NCBI GenBank assembly: GCA_910585805.1 | Contig: CAJUFB010000037.1 | Location: 1 to 34,089, forward strand | Direction: 5' to 3' | Origin: an uncultured Acetatifactor sp. | GTDB taxonomy: Bacteria > Bacillota > Clostridia > Lachnospirales > Lachnospiraceae | Length of the DNA: 34,089 bases | Part shown: positions 15,523 through 23,301 of the stretch, one piece after another | Layout: every line of letters begins with the position of its first letter | Numbering within the stretch: position 1 is the stretch's first letter | Program-made: the position numbers and the translations under genes | The notes under the pieces: generated by a model | What the model was told of the DNA's origin: nothing | Database searches by the model: none | Seen by the model: only the letters and a program-made list of their open reading frames with translations

Positions 15523-15569
15523 TGGAACCAAAGCAGGATTTTGACAATGGGATTCTGCTTCGGGTTCCA
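15523..15569. promoter_or_regulatory. inverted repeat over the start of the small transcript
   Basis: TGGAACC-A-AAGCAG (15523-15536) and CTGCTT-CG-GGTTCCA (15555-15569) form a near-perfect dyad with an 18-nt centre. It begins immediately downstream of the -10 box at 15569-15574 and spans the predicted transcription start. That position suits a repressor operator better than an RNA hairpin, since its outer arm is only partly transcribed. Confidence 0.5.
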
Positions 15570-15597
15570 TTATACACGTTCCGTGGGATATGCGCAA
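15569..15597 (-). promoter_or_regulatory. promoter of the 54-residue peptide gene
   Basis: On the minus strand TTGCGC (15592-15597), 17 nt, TATAAT (15569-15574). The leader is about 65 nt. Confidence 0.7.
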
Positions 15598-15649
15598 GGA
15601 TTTTCTGCTATCCGCTTCCTTTATGCGCTTCCTTTACCCGGCATATACC

Positions 15650-17407
15650 CTATCGATACCACTGCCTCTGCAGCTCATACATGGTCCTGTATTCCCCCTC
15701 AGCCGCAAGCAGCTCGCCGTGGCTGCCGTCCTGCACGATCCGCCCGTCCTTGATGACCAGGATCCTGTCCGCAATCTGCGCGGAGGCCAGCCGGTGCGTC
15801 ACTATGACGGAGGTGCAGTTCCGGGACAATTCGCCGAATTCCTCATACAGATACTTCTCCTCCAGCGCATCTATGGCAGCCGTAGGCTCGTCCAGAATCA
15901 AGAGGCTGTTGTTCCTGTAGATCCCTCTCGCGATTGCGATCCGCTGCCATTGGCCTCCGGAAACCTCCGCCCCTCCGAACTCCCTTCCCAGCATGCCGTC
16001 CATGCCGCCGGCCCACCCGGGGACTACGCCGACCTCCTTACAGATCCGGTTCAGCTTCTCCTCGGACTTGCGGCCATCCATGTCGCTGATCCTGATGTTC
16101 TCACCCAGAGACATGTGATAGCGGCAGAACTTCTGAAAGACCGCGGATATCCCGTTGCCGATACGCCCGGCGCCTCTCCGCACCTCCCCATAAGACACCG
16201 TTCCCTCCGTGGGGGAATATAATCCCGCAATGATATGGCACAGTGTGCTCTTCCCGCTTCCGTTTTCCCCTACCAGGGCGACTGTCTGTCCCCAGGGAAT
16301 CCGCAGATTGATATCCGAGAGCGCCAGCTTCTGTTCCCCTGCTTCCGGCTGCGGATACGCAAAGGACACATGGTCCAATCGAATCTCAAATCTTTCGGGC
16401 AGTTCTGTCTGCTCCCGTTCCCCCGCGTCCTCCTTTATGAATGCAAGATAGTTCTTCACTGTGGCCATGTTCTCTATGGCGATTGCCAGGCGCTCGGATA
16501 TCACCTCGTCCATGAACCCGTAAAACTCGCGAAGCGCGGCAAACACCGCCGCAAAGGCCCCCACGGATATGACGTCCGTCAGGACATAATGGACCAGCAT
16601 CCCGATGATGGCTCCATAAGCCGCCACGGTCAGGACATTGATACAGAAATTGATTTTTTCTTTCCGGACCTGCATGCGGAAATGGAGCCGGTTCAGCTTT
16701 TTCAGCATCTTATCGTACCTGTCGAAGAAGGAGCCGCCGCATCCCCACAGGCGGGTTTCCTTATAATACGCCTTTCCGATGATGCAGTCCGCATAATATT
16801 CCATCTTTCTCCGGACAGGCGCAGCCTCGTTCTCCAGGTGCTCGAAGGATATCATGTGGAGCAGCCTGGCTGTCACATTGGGCACGAAAATAATCGCTGT
16901 GCAGACACTGAGGACAGGCGCCAGAGAAAACAAATACCAGCTCATCATGACAAAATAAAAAACGTAAAAGAATAGGAGGTCTAAAATGGTAGTGCTTACC
17001 CAGAACACGCCTTCCGAGCCAAGGACGGCTTTTTCAATCCGGTCCAGTTCATCCGCATGCTCAAAGGCGATCGCCTCTTTCCTGTCGATTGTCCTGAATA
17101 AAATCTCATTGGTCTCCTTCAGGACTTTTTGGTTCAGGATCTGCCCGTAGCAGTTTGCAACGCCATTCATGGTCTGCGCAAAGGCATATGCGGCTCCCAG
17201 CAGCAATATCCTGATGGCAAGCGCTGGGATTGCGCCCTGGTCTTCTGAAATCCCGTCAAAAAGATACTGCACGCTCATCACCTGCAAGACCCAGGACACG
17301 CCGTGCAGCATCTGTAATATCGCATATAGGATGATGCTTTTGGGGAACATTTTATACAAAAGCCGGATTCCCACCAGATTGTCGTACAGAAAATTTTTAT
17401 GCCTCAT
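15650..17407 (-). CDS. exporter-fold ABC half-transporter, second of a pair
   Basis: A 585-residue protein with an N-terminal six-helix membrane domain (about 1-320) and a C-terminal nucleotide-binding domain. Walker A is GENGSGKS, the Q-loop region reads VFQKFCRYHMSLGENI, the signature is VSGGQWQR, Walker B is LLILDEPTAAID and the H-loop is VTHRLAS. The GGQWQ form of the signature is common in half-transporters for peptides. No peptidase C39 domain is present. Its start overlaps the preceding half-transporter by 11 nt, so the two are probably a heterodimer. Cargo is unknown: peptide, lipid or siderophore are all possible. Confidence 0.85.
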   Translation of the reverse strand: MRHKNFLYDNLVGIRLLYKMFPKSIILYAILQMLHGVSWVLQVMSVQYLFDGISEDQGAIPALAIRILLLGAAYAFAQTMNGVANCYGQILNQKVLKETNEILFRTIDRKEAIAFEHADELDRIEKAVLGSEGVFWVSTTILDLLFFYVFYFVMMSWYLFSLAPVLSVCTAIIFVPNVTARLLHMISFEHLENEAAPVRRKMEYYADCIIGKAYYKETRLWGCGGSFFDRYDKMLKKLNRLHFRMQVRKEKINFCINVLTVAAYGAIIGMLVHYVLTDVISVGAFAAVFAALREFYGFMDEVISERLAIAIENMATVKNYLAFIKEDAGEREQTELPERFEIRLDHVSFAYPQPEAGEQKLALSDINLRIPWGQTVALVGENGSGKSTLCHIIAGLYSPTEGTVSYGEVRRGAGRIGNGISAVFQKFCRYHMSLGENIRISDMDGRKSEEKLNRICKEVGVVPGWAGGMDGMLGREFGGAEVSGGQWQRIAIARGIYRNNSLLILDEPTAAIDALEEKYLYEEFGELSRNCTSVIVTHRLASAQIADRILVIKDGRIVQDGSHGELLAAEGEYRTMYELQRQWYR

Positions 17408-19202
17408 ACCAGCACCTCTGACTTTCGAACATCTCCCTGTAAAGCCCGTTCTCCACTCCCGTCAGAGCCTTATGGGTTCCCTGCTCCATGATCCTGCCCT
17501 GGTCTAACACCAGGATCTCGTCTGCCATGCGCGCAGCGCCCAGCCTGTGCGTAATCAAAATCGTGAGCGAATCCTCCGCTCCCATTGTGGCCCGCCGGAA
17601 CGTCTCATACACCTTCGCCTCGCTCTTCGGATCCAGCGCTGCCGTAGGCTCGTCAAGGATATTGACGGGCGCTTGGCTGTATAAGAGCCTCGCAATCGCC
17701 AGCTTCTGCCACTGGCCCCCGGACAGGTCCACGCCGTCCTTATCCAATTTTCCCAGCTTGCTGTCCAACCCCCATGGCAGCTCCTGTACACAGGGCTCCA
17801 GCTCCAGTTTTTCTATGATCCGCCCCAGCAGCCGCTCATTTTCCTCATTGACATTTCCCACGGAAATGTTGTCCCGAAAGGACAGGGCATATCTGGCGAA
17901 ATCCTGGAACACCACGGAGAACATCCACTTCAGCTCCCCGTATCGGTACTCCCGCAGGTTCCTTCCATTGATCAGAATCTGCCCCTCATACTCTTCATAC
18001 AATCCGGTCAGCAGTTTCGTCAGCGTGGATTTCCCCGCGCCGTTCCTGCCCACCACCGCATAGCATTTGTCCCCCTGGAGCGCAAGGGAGCAGTCCTTCA
18101 GCACGTACTCCTCCCTTCCCGGATATCGGAAAGATACCTTCCGGAATTCAATCGTCTCCACCCGAAATCCCGGGATTTTCCGTGGTTCCACAATGGCCTC
18201 CGCCTTCTCCTCCATGCCCAGAAAAACGCTCACGTCCTTCAGATACGCGTTCAAGTCCGCAGCCCCCTGCATAATGCCCGACAGATTCCACGACATGCCC
18301 TGGACAAGATTCAAAACGGAAGTCACAAGGCCTACATATAATCCGTTCGACAGCTTTCCGCTGCCCAAAGCAGGCAGGAGCAGCAGCATAATGATCACCG
18401 CAAGCACCACCATCGTCAGCGAGCCGCTTTTCATATTGGCGTATCTTTTCTTCAGGATCACAGCCTCCCTCTGATTCGCGTAATCGCTGAGACTGTCGTA
18501 CTCCTTCGCTATCTGCCCGGAATAGCCGAACATTGTCCGCTCTTTTGCGTGGTCCCTGTCCGACAGGATCCTCGCCAGATATTGATATCGTCTTTTGACC
18601 TCTACCGCGTCCTTTTGCAGGACATAATTCTGTTTCCCTGTCCTGTATGCCAGATAGAAAAGGGGAACGCTCACCAAAAGGATCGCCCCGCCGCTCAGGA
18701 CGCTGGCCTGCATGACAATGCTCATAAGGGCTACGCATTTTACCACCAGCTCAATTCCGTTACAGACTGTACGGTAGCCAGTCCAGAAGCGGTTCTCCAC
18801 CTTTTCGCAGACACGGTATATCAATGCGCAGGACTGGTTATCCTCTATGTATCTGTATTGCAGCGCGGCCTGTTTTCTCATGAACCGGTTCCTCAGTACG
18901 GCCTTTAAACGGTTCTGCGCGGATGCGTCGATCAGATTGGTGGCAGAGGGTATCATCTGCTTAAATATCACGATTCCAAGCAATATCATAAGAGGCGCCA
19001 ATACCATATGGACTTCCAGCGCACCGCCATATGTCCCTTCCACGCGGTTCACGAATTCCGCGATTGCCAGCGTCTGTGCCGTAGGCAGAAAAGCATTGAC
19101 CAAGGCGGCCAGCAAAAGATATTCCGCATGAAAGGGTATGATTTTTGTCATGTCCCCCAGGAATGTCAAAAAATTGTATGCCCGTTTTTTCGAATCTTTC
19201 AT
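17397..19202 (-). CDS. exporter-fold ABC half-transporter, first of a pair
   Basis: A 601-residue half-transporter. The membrane domain covers about 1-335 and begins MKDSKKRAYNFLTFLGDM. The nucleotide-binding domain has Walker A GRNGAGKS, the Q-loop stretch VVFQDFARYALSFRDNI, signature LSGGQWQK, Walker B VNILDEPTAALD and the H-loop ITHRLGA. It has the same general design as its partner at 15650-17407. No strong ribosome site precedes the ATG (only weak TTGGACG). A promoter lies about 50 nt upstream in the intergenic region shared with a second, divergent ABC pair. No regulator gene is adjacent. Confidence 0.85.
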   Translation of the reverse strand: MKDSKKRAYNFLTFLGDMTKIIPFHAEYLLLAALVNAFLPTAQTLAIAEFVNRVEGTYGGALEVHMVLAPLMILLGIVIFKQMIPSATNLIDASAQNRLKAVLRNRFMRKQAALQYRYIEDNQSCALIYRVCEKVENRFWTGYRTVCNGIELVVKCVALMSIVMQASVLSGGAILLVSVPLFYLAYRTGKQNYVLQKDAVEVKRRYQYLARILSDRDHAKERTMFGYSGQIAKEYDSLSDYANQREAVILKKRYANMKSGSLTMVVLAVIIMLLLLPALGSGKLSNGLYVGLVTSVLNLVQGMSWNLSGIMQGAADLNAYLKDVSVFLGMEEKAEAIVEPRKIPGFRVETIEFRKVSFRYPGREEYVLKDCSLALQGDKCYAVVGRNGAGKSTLTKLLTGLYEEYEGQILINGRNLREYRYGELKWMFSVVFQDFARYALSFRDNISVGNVNEENERLLGRIIEKLELEPCVQELPWGLDSKLGKLDKDGVDLSGGQWQKLAIARLLYSQAPVNILDEPTAALDPKSEAKVYETFRRATMGAEDSLTILITHRLGAARMADEILVLDQGRIMEQGTHKALTGVENGLYREMFESQRCWYEA

Positions 19203-19255
19203 ATCGTTTTATCGTCCAATTTCCAGTCTTTATCTGTTATACTGCCTATAGTCAA

Positions 19256-19283
19256 ATTATAGCACAGCATGTGGAAAAGTCCA
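19256..19283 (-). promoter_or_regulatory. possible promoter of the minus-strand ABC pair
   Basis: On the minus strand TGGACT (19278-19283), 16 nt, TATAAT (19256-19261). The -10 is perfect and the -35 moderate. Leader about 47 nt. Confidence 0.5.
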
Positions 19284-19336
19284 TATTAAAATGGAGGCTC
19301 CCTGGCAAAACCCTGCAGCACAGGGGCTTTTCATAG

Positions 19337-19365
19337 TTGAAACCCCTTTAAGTTTATGATAAAAT
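19337..19365 (+). promoter_or_regulatory. promoter of the plus-strand ABC pair
   Basis: TTGAAA (19337-19342), 17 nt, TAAAAT (19360-19365). Transcription would begin near 19372, which excludes the ATG at 19356 and supports the start at 19449. Confidence 0.65.
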
Positions 19366-19448
19366 TTTTCATAAAGGCAGGCAGCAAGAGCGGAATGCGG
19401 GCAAGCGCTCAAGCAGGCATTTACTATACCGGGAAGGGAAGAGCAAAA

Positions 19449-21083
19449 ATGAATACCGAATCAAAAAACACACTGAAAAAATCAGCCGGCAGCCTATTCA
19501 CGGCGGGACTTGCCGTCTGTGTGGGTTCCGGTCTGGGCATCCTTTATCTGGAGTGCATCAGGCTTCTGGCGGACAGCGTCTTAACGAAAAATACGGGCAG
19601 GCTATGGGGCATATTCGCAGTATTTTCAGTGAGCCTGCTCCTGTCGGCGCTGCTTCTGTGCGTCCAAAACAGCAAAACTTTGACTATAAAGCAGAGGCTG
19701 ATAGAATCCCTGGAGCAAAAAGCCATGGACGTTTGGCTCGGCTCCAATTATAGAAACAAGGAAAATACCGAGAAAATGCTGCCCATTATCCGAAATGATA
19801 TTTTTACATATTCCGAGCAGCTTTCAGGATTTCTACTTAAAATAGCAGGAACTGCTGTATCCGTGATTCTGACAAGTATCTATGTCTTCCTAATCGAGCC
19901 CTGGCTTTTGGCCCTGACCCTTTGCCTGTCCCTGGCGGCCATCTCAATCAGCGCCTACAGGGGGCGAAAGCTGCCGGAGCAGAATGAAAAGCTTTATTTT
20001 CACATGGGCGCGATCTATAACCACAATGCGGAGCTGGTGCGGAACCGGGAAGCCGCCTATGCCCTCAACGGCGAACGGGTGATCGAGCCCTATCAAAAAG
20101 AAATCGCCGACTATAAAATCGACCAGGCAAAAATTCTAGGCACCATGACAATGCAGCGGATTTTAGGCTCGGCAAACACCATTTTGAATACCTGCGCCAT
20201 ACTGATCATCGGGGGATATGGGGTTTCCAAGGGCAGCATCGGAATCAGCGATTTCATTGTGCTCTTGGCGGCTGTGGGTTCTTTGACCAACACCCTGTAT
20301 CAAATTCCCGCCTGTATTTCCGAGTATCAGCAGCTTAAGGGCATGGACGGCAGGATAAACGCCCTGTTGACTCCACAAGTCAAATCCGCCTGGGGAGTTG
20401 AAGATATACATAAAATCGATTCCATTTCCGCACAAAATCTGAGCTTTTCCTATGAAAATGGAAGCGGGGAATCCCAGGGAAAAAGTCTCTTTGAAGGCTT
20501 GAACATAGACTTAAAATCAGGGGAATGCCTGATATTAAATGGAGCGTCAGGCTGCGGCAAATCCACGCTGCTGAAAGTCTTTGCAGATATCCTAAAAGGC
20601 TATGGCGGGGCTATCCTCTGTGGCGGTAAAGATCTGAGGGACATTAAGGAAAGCGCCTTTTGGAATCGGATTTTATATCTAAGCCAGGAGCCTCAGCTTA
20701 TTTCAGGCACGATCAAAGAAAATATCACAATGTTCCAGGATGCGGATGAAAGGAAGCTCAACCACGCATTGGCGCAGACGGGATTGACCAGTCTTATCCC
20801 CAAGTTTCAAAATGGGATAGACACCCCTGTCTCCATGCTGAATCTATCCTCAGGAGAGCAGCAGAGGATATGTCTTGCCAGGGCTTTTTACGGTGATTAT
20901 GACGTGATTATTTCCGATGAAAGCTTCTCCGCAATAGACCCTGACTCGCGCGGGGAGATATTCGGAAAGCTCCTTGCACAGCTCAGGGAAAAGTCCCAGA
21001 TACTGATCATGTCCTCGCATACGGCCTTTGAGCATAGCGCCCAGGACAGCGTAAAAATTCTCAATATGGGAGGAAAAGTTTGA
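19449..21083 (+). CDS. exporter-fold ABC half-transporter, first of the second pair
   Basis: A 544-residue half-transporter starting MNTESKNTLKKSAGSLFTAG after GGGAAGGGAAG. The membrane domain occupies about 1-310. The nucleotide-binding domain has Walker A GASGCGKS, the Q-loop LYLSQEPQLISGTIKENI, signature LSSGEQQR and Walker B VIISDESFSAID, where the catalytic Glu is kept but the usual DEP is DES. The switch is SSHTAFEH. The sequence is distinct from the minus-strand pair, so this is not a recent duplication. It overlaps the next gene by 4 nt. Cargo unknown. Confidence 0.85.
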   Translation: MNTESKNTLKKSAGSLFTAGLAVCVGSGLGILYLECIRLLADSVLTKNTGRLWGIFAVFSVSLLLSALLLCVQNSKTLTIKQRLIESLEQKAMDVWLGSNYRNKENTEKMLPIIRNDIFTYSEQLSGFLLKIAGTAVSVILTSIYVFLIEPWLLALTLCLSLAAISISAYRGRKLPEQNEKLYFHMGAIYNHNAELVRNREAAYALNGERVIEPYQKEIADYKIDQAKILGTMTMQRILGSANTILNTCAILIIGGYGVSKGSIGISDFIVLLAAVGSLTNTLYQIPACISEYQQLKGMDGRINALLTPQVKSAWGVEDIHKIDSISAQNLSFSYENGSGESQGKSLFEGLNIDLKSGECLILNGASGCGKSTLLKVFADILKGYGGAILCGGKDLRDIKESAFWNRILYLSQEPQLISGTIKENITMFQDADERKLNHALAQTGLTSLIPKFQNGIDTPVSMLNLSSGEQQRICLARAFYGDYDVIISDESFSAIDPDSRGEIFGKLLAQLREKSQILIMSSHTAFEHSAQDSVKILNMGGKV

Positions 21084-22666
21084 AAATGTTGGAGAGACTG
21101 AGGGCCACAGCCATAATCCTGAAACATCATAAGCTGAAATTCGCGGCTTTGCTGATGGTATTTTCATTGACATCCTTCGCGCTGCCTTTGGCTGCGCCCT
21201 TTATGATACAGTCTATCATGGGCAGCATAGAAAGCGGCGCGAGCGCAACTCCATGGATGGTTTTTATGCTGATTCTGGCAGCTCTATTCCTGCTCACATT
21301 GGATTACCTGGTGAATGTATATGGAAATGTGATGTGCGCAAACCTTATTTACAGAGGCTCGGCGGACTTGTACAAGGACCTGTTCGCGCTGCCCTACGGG
21401 GAAAGGGAATCAAAATACAATGAGGAAGATCTGCTCCAGAATATTACCGCATTTACCGATTCCGCGCTCTCTTTATGGGTCATGATGATCAGCTTTGCCA
21501 TCAGTGTGATCGTAATGGGCGTTCTTTTGATTTTGTCGGCTCATGTCCATTATACGGTCTCCCTTTTTGTCTTGGCCCACATCGGCATCACCATTTTTGC
21601 AGGCAAAAAAATCAATGACATCTCTGAAAAATATGCCGCCCGGCTCCAGGACTTTGAAGCCGAAAAAAACAAGAATATCGAGGAGCTTATGTATCAGGCG
21701 GATTTCATCAATATGAACAGCCTGCAGAGCATCATGAAAAGCCGTTTCGACCAGACCAGAAGGGATATTTTCCGTGTCCAGACCGAACAGTTGAAACAGA
21801 ATAATCTCTATACTTCCCTGCAGAGAGTCATCAGCGAACTGGTAAGCGGATTCATTTACCCTGTTTTGGGATTTTTGCCCGGCAGCGGAAAAATATCAGG
21901 AGGAAATCTGGCTTCCGTTAAAAGCATCATTGAAGAGTCGGAAAAGCAGACCCAGAATATGCAGCAGATGGCGGCTTATATCCCCTATAATACCGTACCG
22001 ATCGACAATGGCAAGGCGCTTTTTGGCCTGAAAAGGGAAGCAAAATCTGAAAATCCTGACAATAGCTGCGCCCTGGCCATCGACAAATTATGCTTTGAAG
22101 CAGAGGGCAGAAGTATCCTTTCGAATATCAGTTTCAGCGTAAAAGAAGGGGAGCATATCGCGATAATGGGGGAAAACGGCAGCGGAAAATCCACTTTGCT
22201 CCGCTGCATCATGGGGATGTATGCTCCCACATCCGGCAGTATAACACTGTTCGGTAAATCCCCCGCAAATGATGCGGAATATTTGAGGGAAAATGGGATT
22301 TTTTCCTATATGCCCGCCGCTTCCCAGCTTTACGAAACTACCGTTGACGGCAATATCTTGATGGGCAGTTTCAGTGAGATAAGCCTGGAGAAAATTAAAA
22401 ATGCCACTGGGGTCTCTGATTTTTCAGGCGGTGATATCTCTTCCGTATCCCAGCTTTCAGGAGGGGAGCAGCAGCGGGTGAATGCCGCCAGAGCCTTTTC
22501 CAACAGCAATGCGAAAATCATTCTTCTGGACGAGCCTACAGCGTCCTTGGACGGAGAACATGCCGAGAAGCTGATGCGTTATATAAGAAGCTGCAGGGCT
22601 ACCGTTATCTATACGACGCACCGTGAGGAAGAAGCTGCGTTTGCCGACAGGGTCATTCGGATGTGA
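21080..22666 (+). CDS. exporter-fold ABC half-transporter, second of the second pair
   Basis: A 528-residue partner of the preceding gene. The start is either TTG at 21080 (GGAGG 6 nt upstream) or ATG at 21086. The membrane domain spans about 1-290 and looks shorter after LVSGFIYPVLGF, where one helix expected in this fold is not obvious (the text turns hydrophilic at SGKISGGNLASVKS). The nucleotide-binding domain has Walker A GENGSGKS, signature LSGGEQQR, Walker B IILLDEPTASLD and switch YTTHREEE. The possible loss of the sixth helix is worth checking. The protein ends at RVIRM without an extension. Confidence 0.8.
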   Translation: MKMLERLRATAIILKHHKLKFAALLMVFSLTSFALPLAAPFMIQSIMGSIESGASATPWMVFMLILAALFLLTLDYLVNVYGNVMCANLIYRGSADLYKDLFALPYGERESKYNEEDLLQNITAFTDSALSLWVMMISFAISVIVMGVLLILSAHVHYTVSLFVLAHIGITIFAGKKINDISEKYAARLQDFEAEKNKNIEELMYQADFINMNSLQSIMKSRFDQTRRDIFRVQTEQLKQNNLYTSLQRVISELVSGFIYPVLGFLPGSGKISGGNLASVKSIIEESEKQTQNMQQMAAYIPYNTVPIDNGKALFGLKREAKSENPDNSCALAIDKLCFEAEGRSILSNISFSVKEGEHIAIMGENGSGKSTLLRCIMGMYAPTSGSITLFGKSPANDAEYLRENGIFSYMPAASQLYETTVDGNILMGSFSEISLEKIKNATGVSDFSGGDISSVSQLSGGEQQRVNAARAFSNSNAKIILLDEPTASLDGEHAEKLMRYIRSCRATVIYTTHREEEAAFADRVIRM

Positions 22667-22770
22667 CTTTTTTCCAGGCTTTGCGGCTGTCACCGCCATA
22701 TACGCATCTGCTGAAGGCATCAAAGCCCGCCTGGGTTCCGGTTTCCTCCCTCCGGATCCGGAACCGGGGC

Positions 22771-22935
22771 TTATGGGGCGCTGCCAGACATGCGATAAGG
22801 GTGACGGCCCCGGCAACCAATGTTTGAATCCAGCAGTTCCCTGATCAGTCCTGTCTTGTCCACATAGTAGAAGCCTTCGGTCCTTATCTTTTCGAAATTC
22901 TCAATCCCGATAGGCAGTTTCACCTTGTCCTTCAT
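22771..22935 (-). pseudogene. N-terminal fragment of an AAA-ATPase-like/PD-(D/E)XK protein
   Basis: The minus strand begins MKDKVKLPIGIENFEKIRTE, then GFYYVDKTGLIRELLDS, the standard opening of the large AAA-ATPase_like (PF09820 type) family common in gut anaerobes. The next expected block, VTLITRPRRFGKT with the Walker A motif, is cut. A one-base shift gives AGAVTLI, after which similarity stops. Only about 45 of some 550 residues survive, so it is a dead fragment. Confidence 0.75.
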
Positions 22936-23301
22936 GACCATAATCCTTTCCCCAATATAAAATATGCTTATCTGTCCCGCATATGGCCTGGTCGTTCCCC
23001 ATACAGCGCATCAGCCATTCTTGGGGGGCGTTCCAGCTTTCGTTTAACATAGATTCTATTTGTTGTTTCCATTCATTTTAGCAAAGGCAGAAGGCAAAAG
23101 CAAGAAGTGATTTGCTGTAGTATGTTTTCGATAGCAGAGTTCTGTGGAGTTCTGCAGCGCATAGCGAAAACTATGCGCTTTCAGCTCAGGAGAAAATGTG
23201 CTACAATAGGAAAGGGCATCCTTGAAAGCCAGGGATGGTCTGTAGATACTGTCCCTGAAATGGGTAGCGTTACCTCATGGGGCATGTGGGGAGGTTTTTT
23301 G
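22936..23301. other. intergenic region with a possible promoter
   Basis: No convincing gene. A 34-codon minus-strand frame (22968-23072) lacks a ribosome site. From 23179 the plus strand carries a possible promoter, TTTCAG (23179-23184), 17 nt, TACAAT (23202-23207). An imperfect hairpin (CAGGGA near 23229 with TCCCTG near 23251) follows in what would be the leader of the gene at 23302. Confidence 0.45.

Noticed and set aside
15354..15920. 188-codon plus-strand frame across the small peptide unit
   Set aside because: Crosses a promoter, a dyad and the end of an ABC gene; no ribosome site and Cys/Ser-rich random composition.
19292..19360. 22-codon plus-strand frame with a small hairpin between the divergent ABC pairs
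   Set aside because: Lies mostly upstream of the predicted transcription start and has no ribosome site, so it is unlikely to be a leader peptide.
22968..23072. 34-codon minus-strand frame METTNRIYVKRKLERPPR...
   Set aside because: No ribosome site, no promoter and no known family; kept only as a remark in the intergenic entry.
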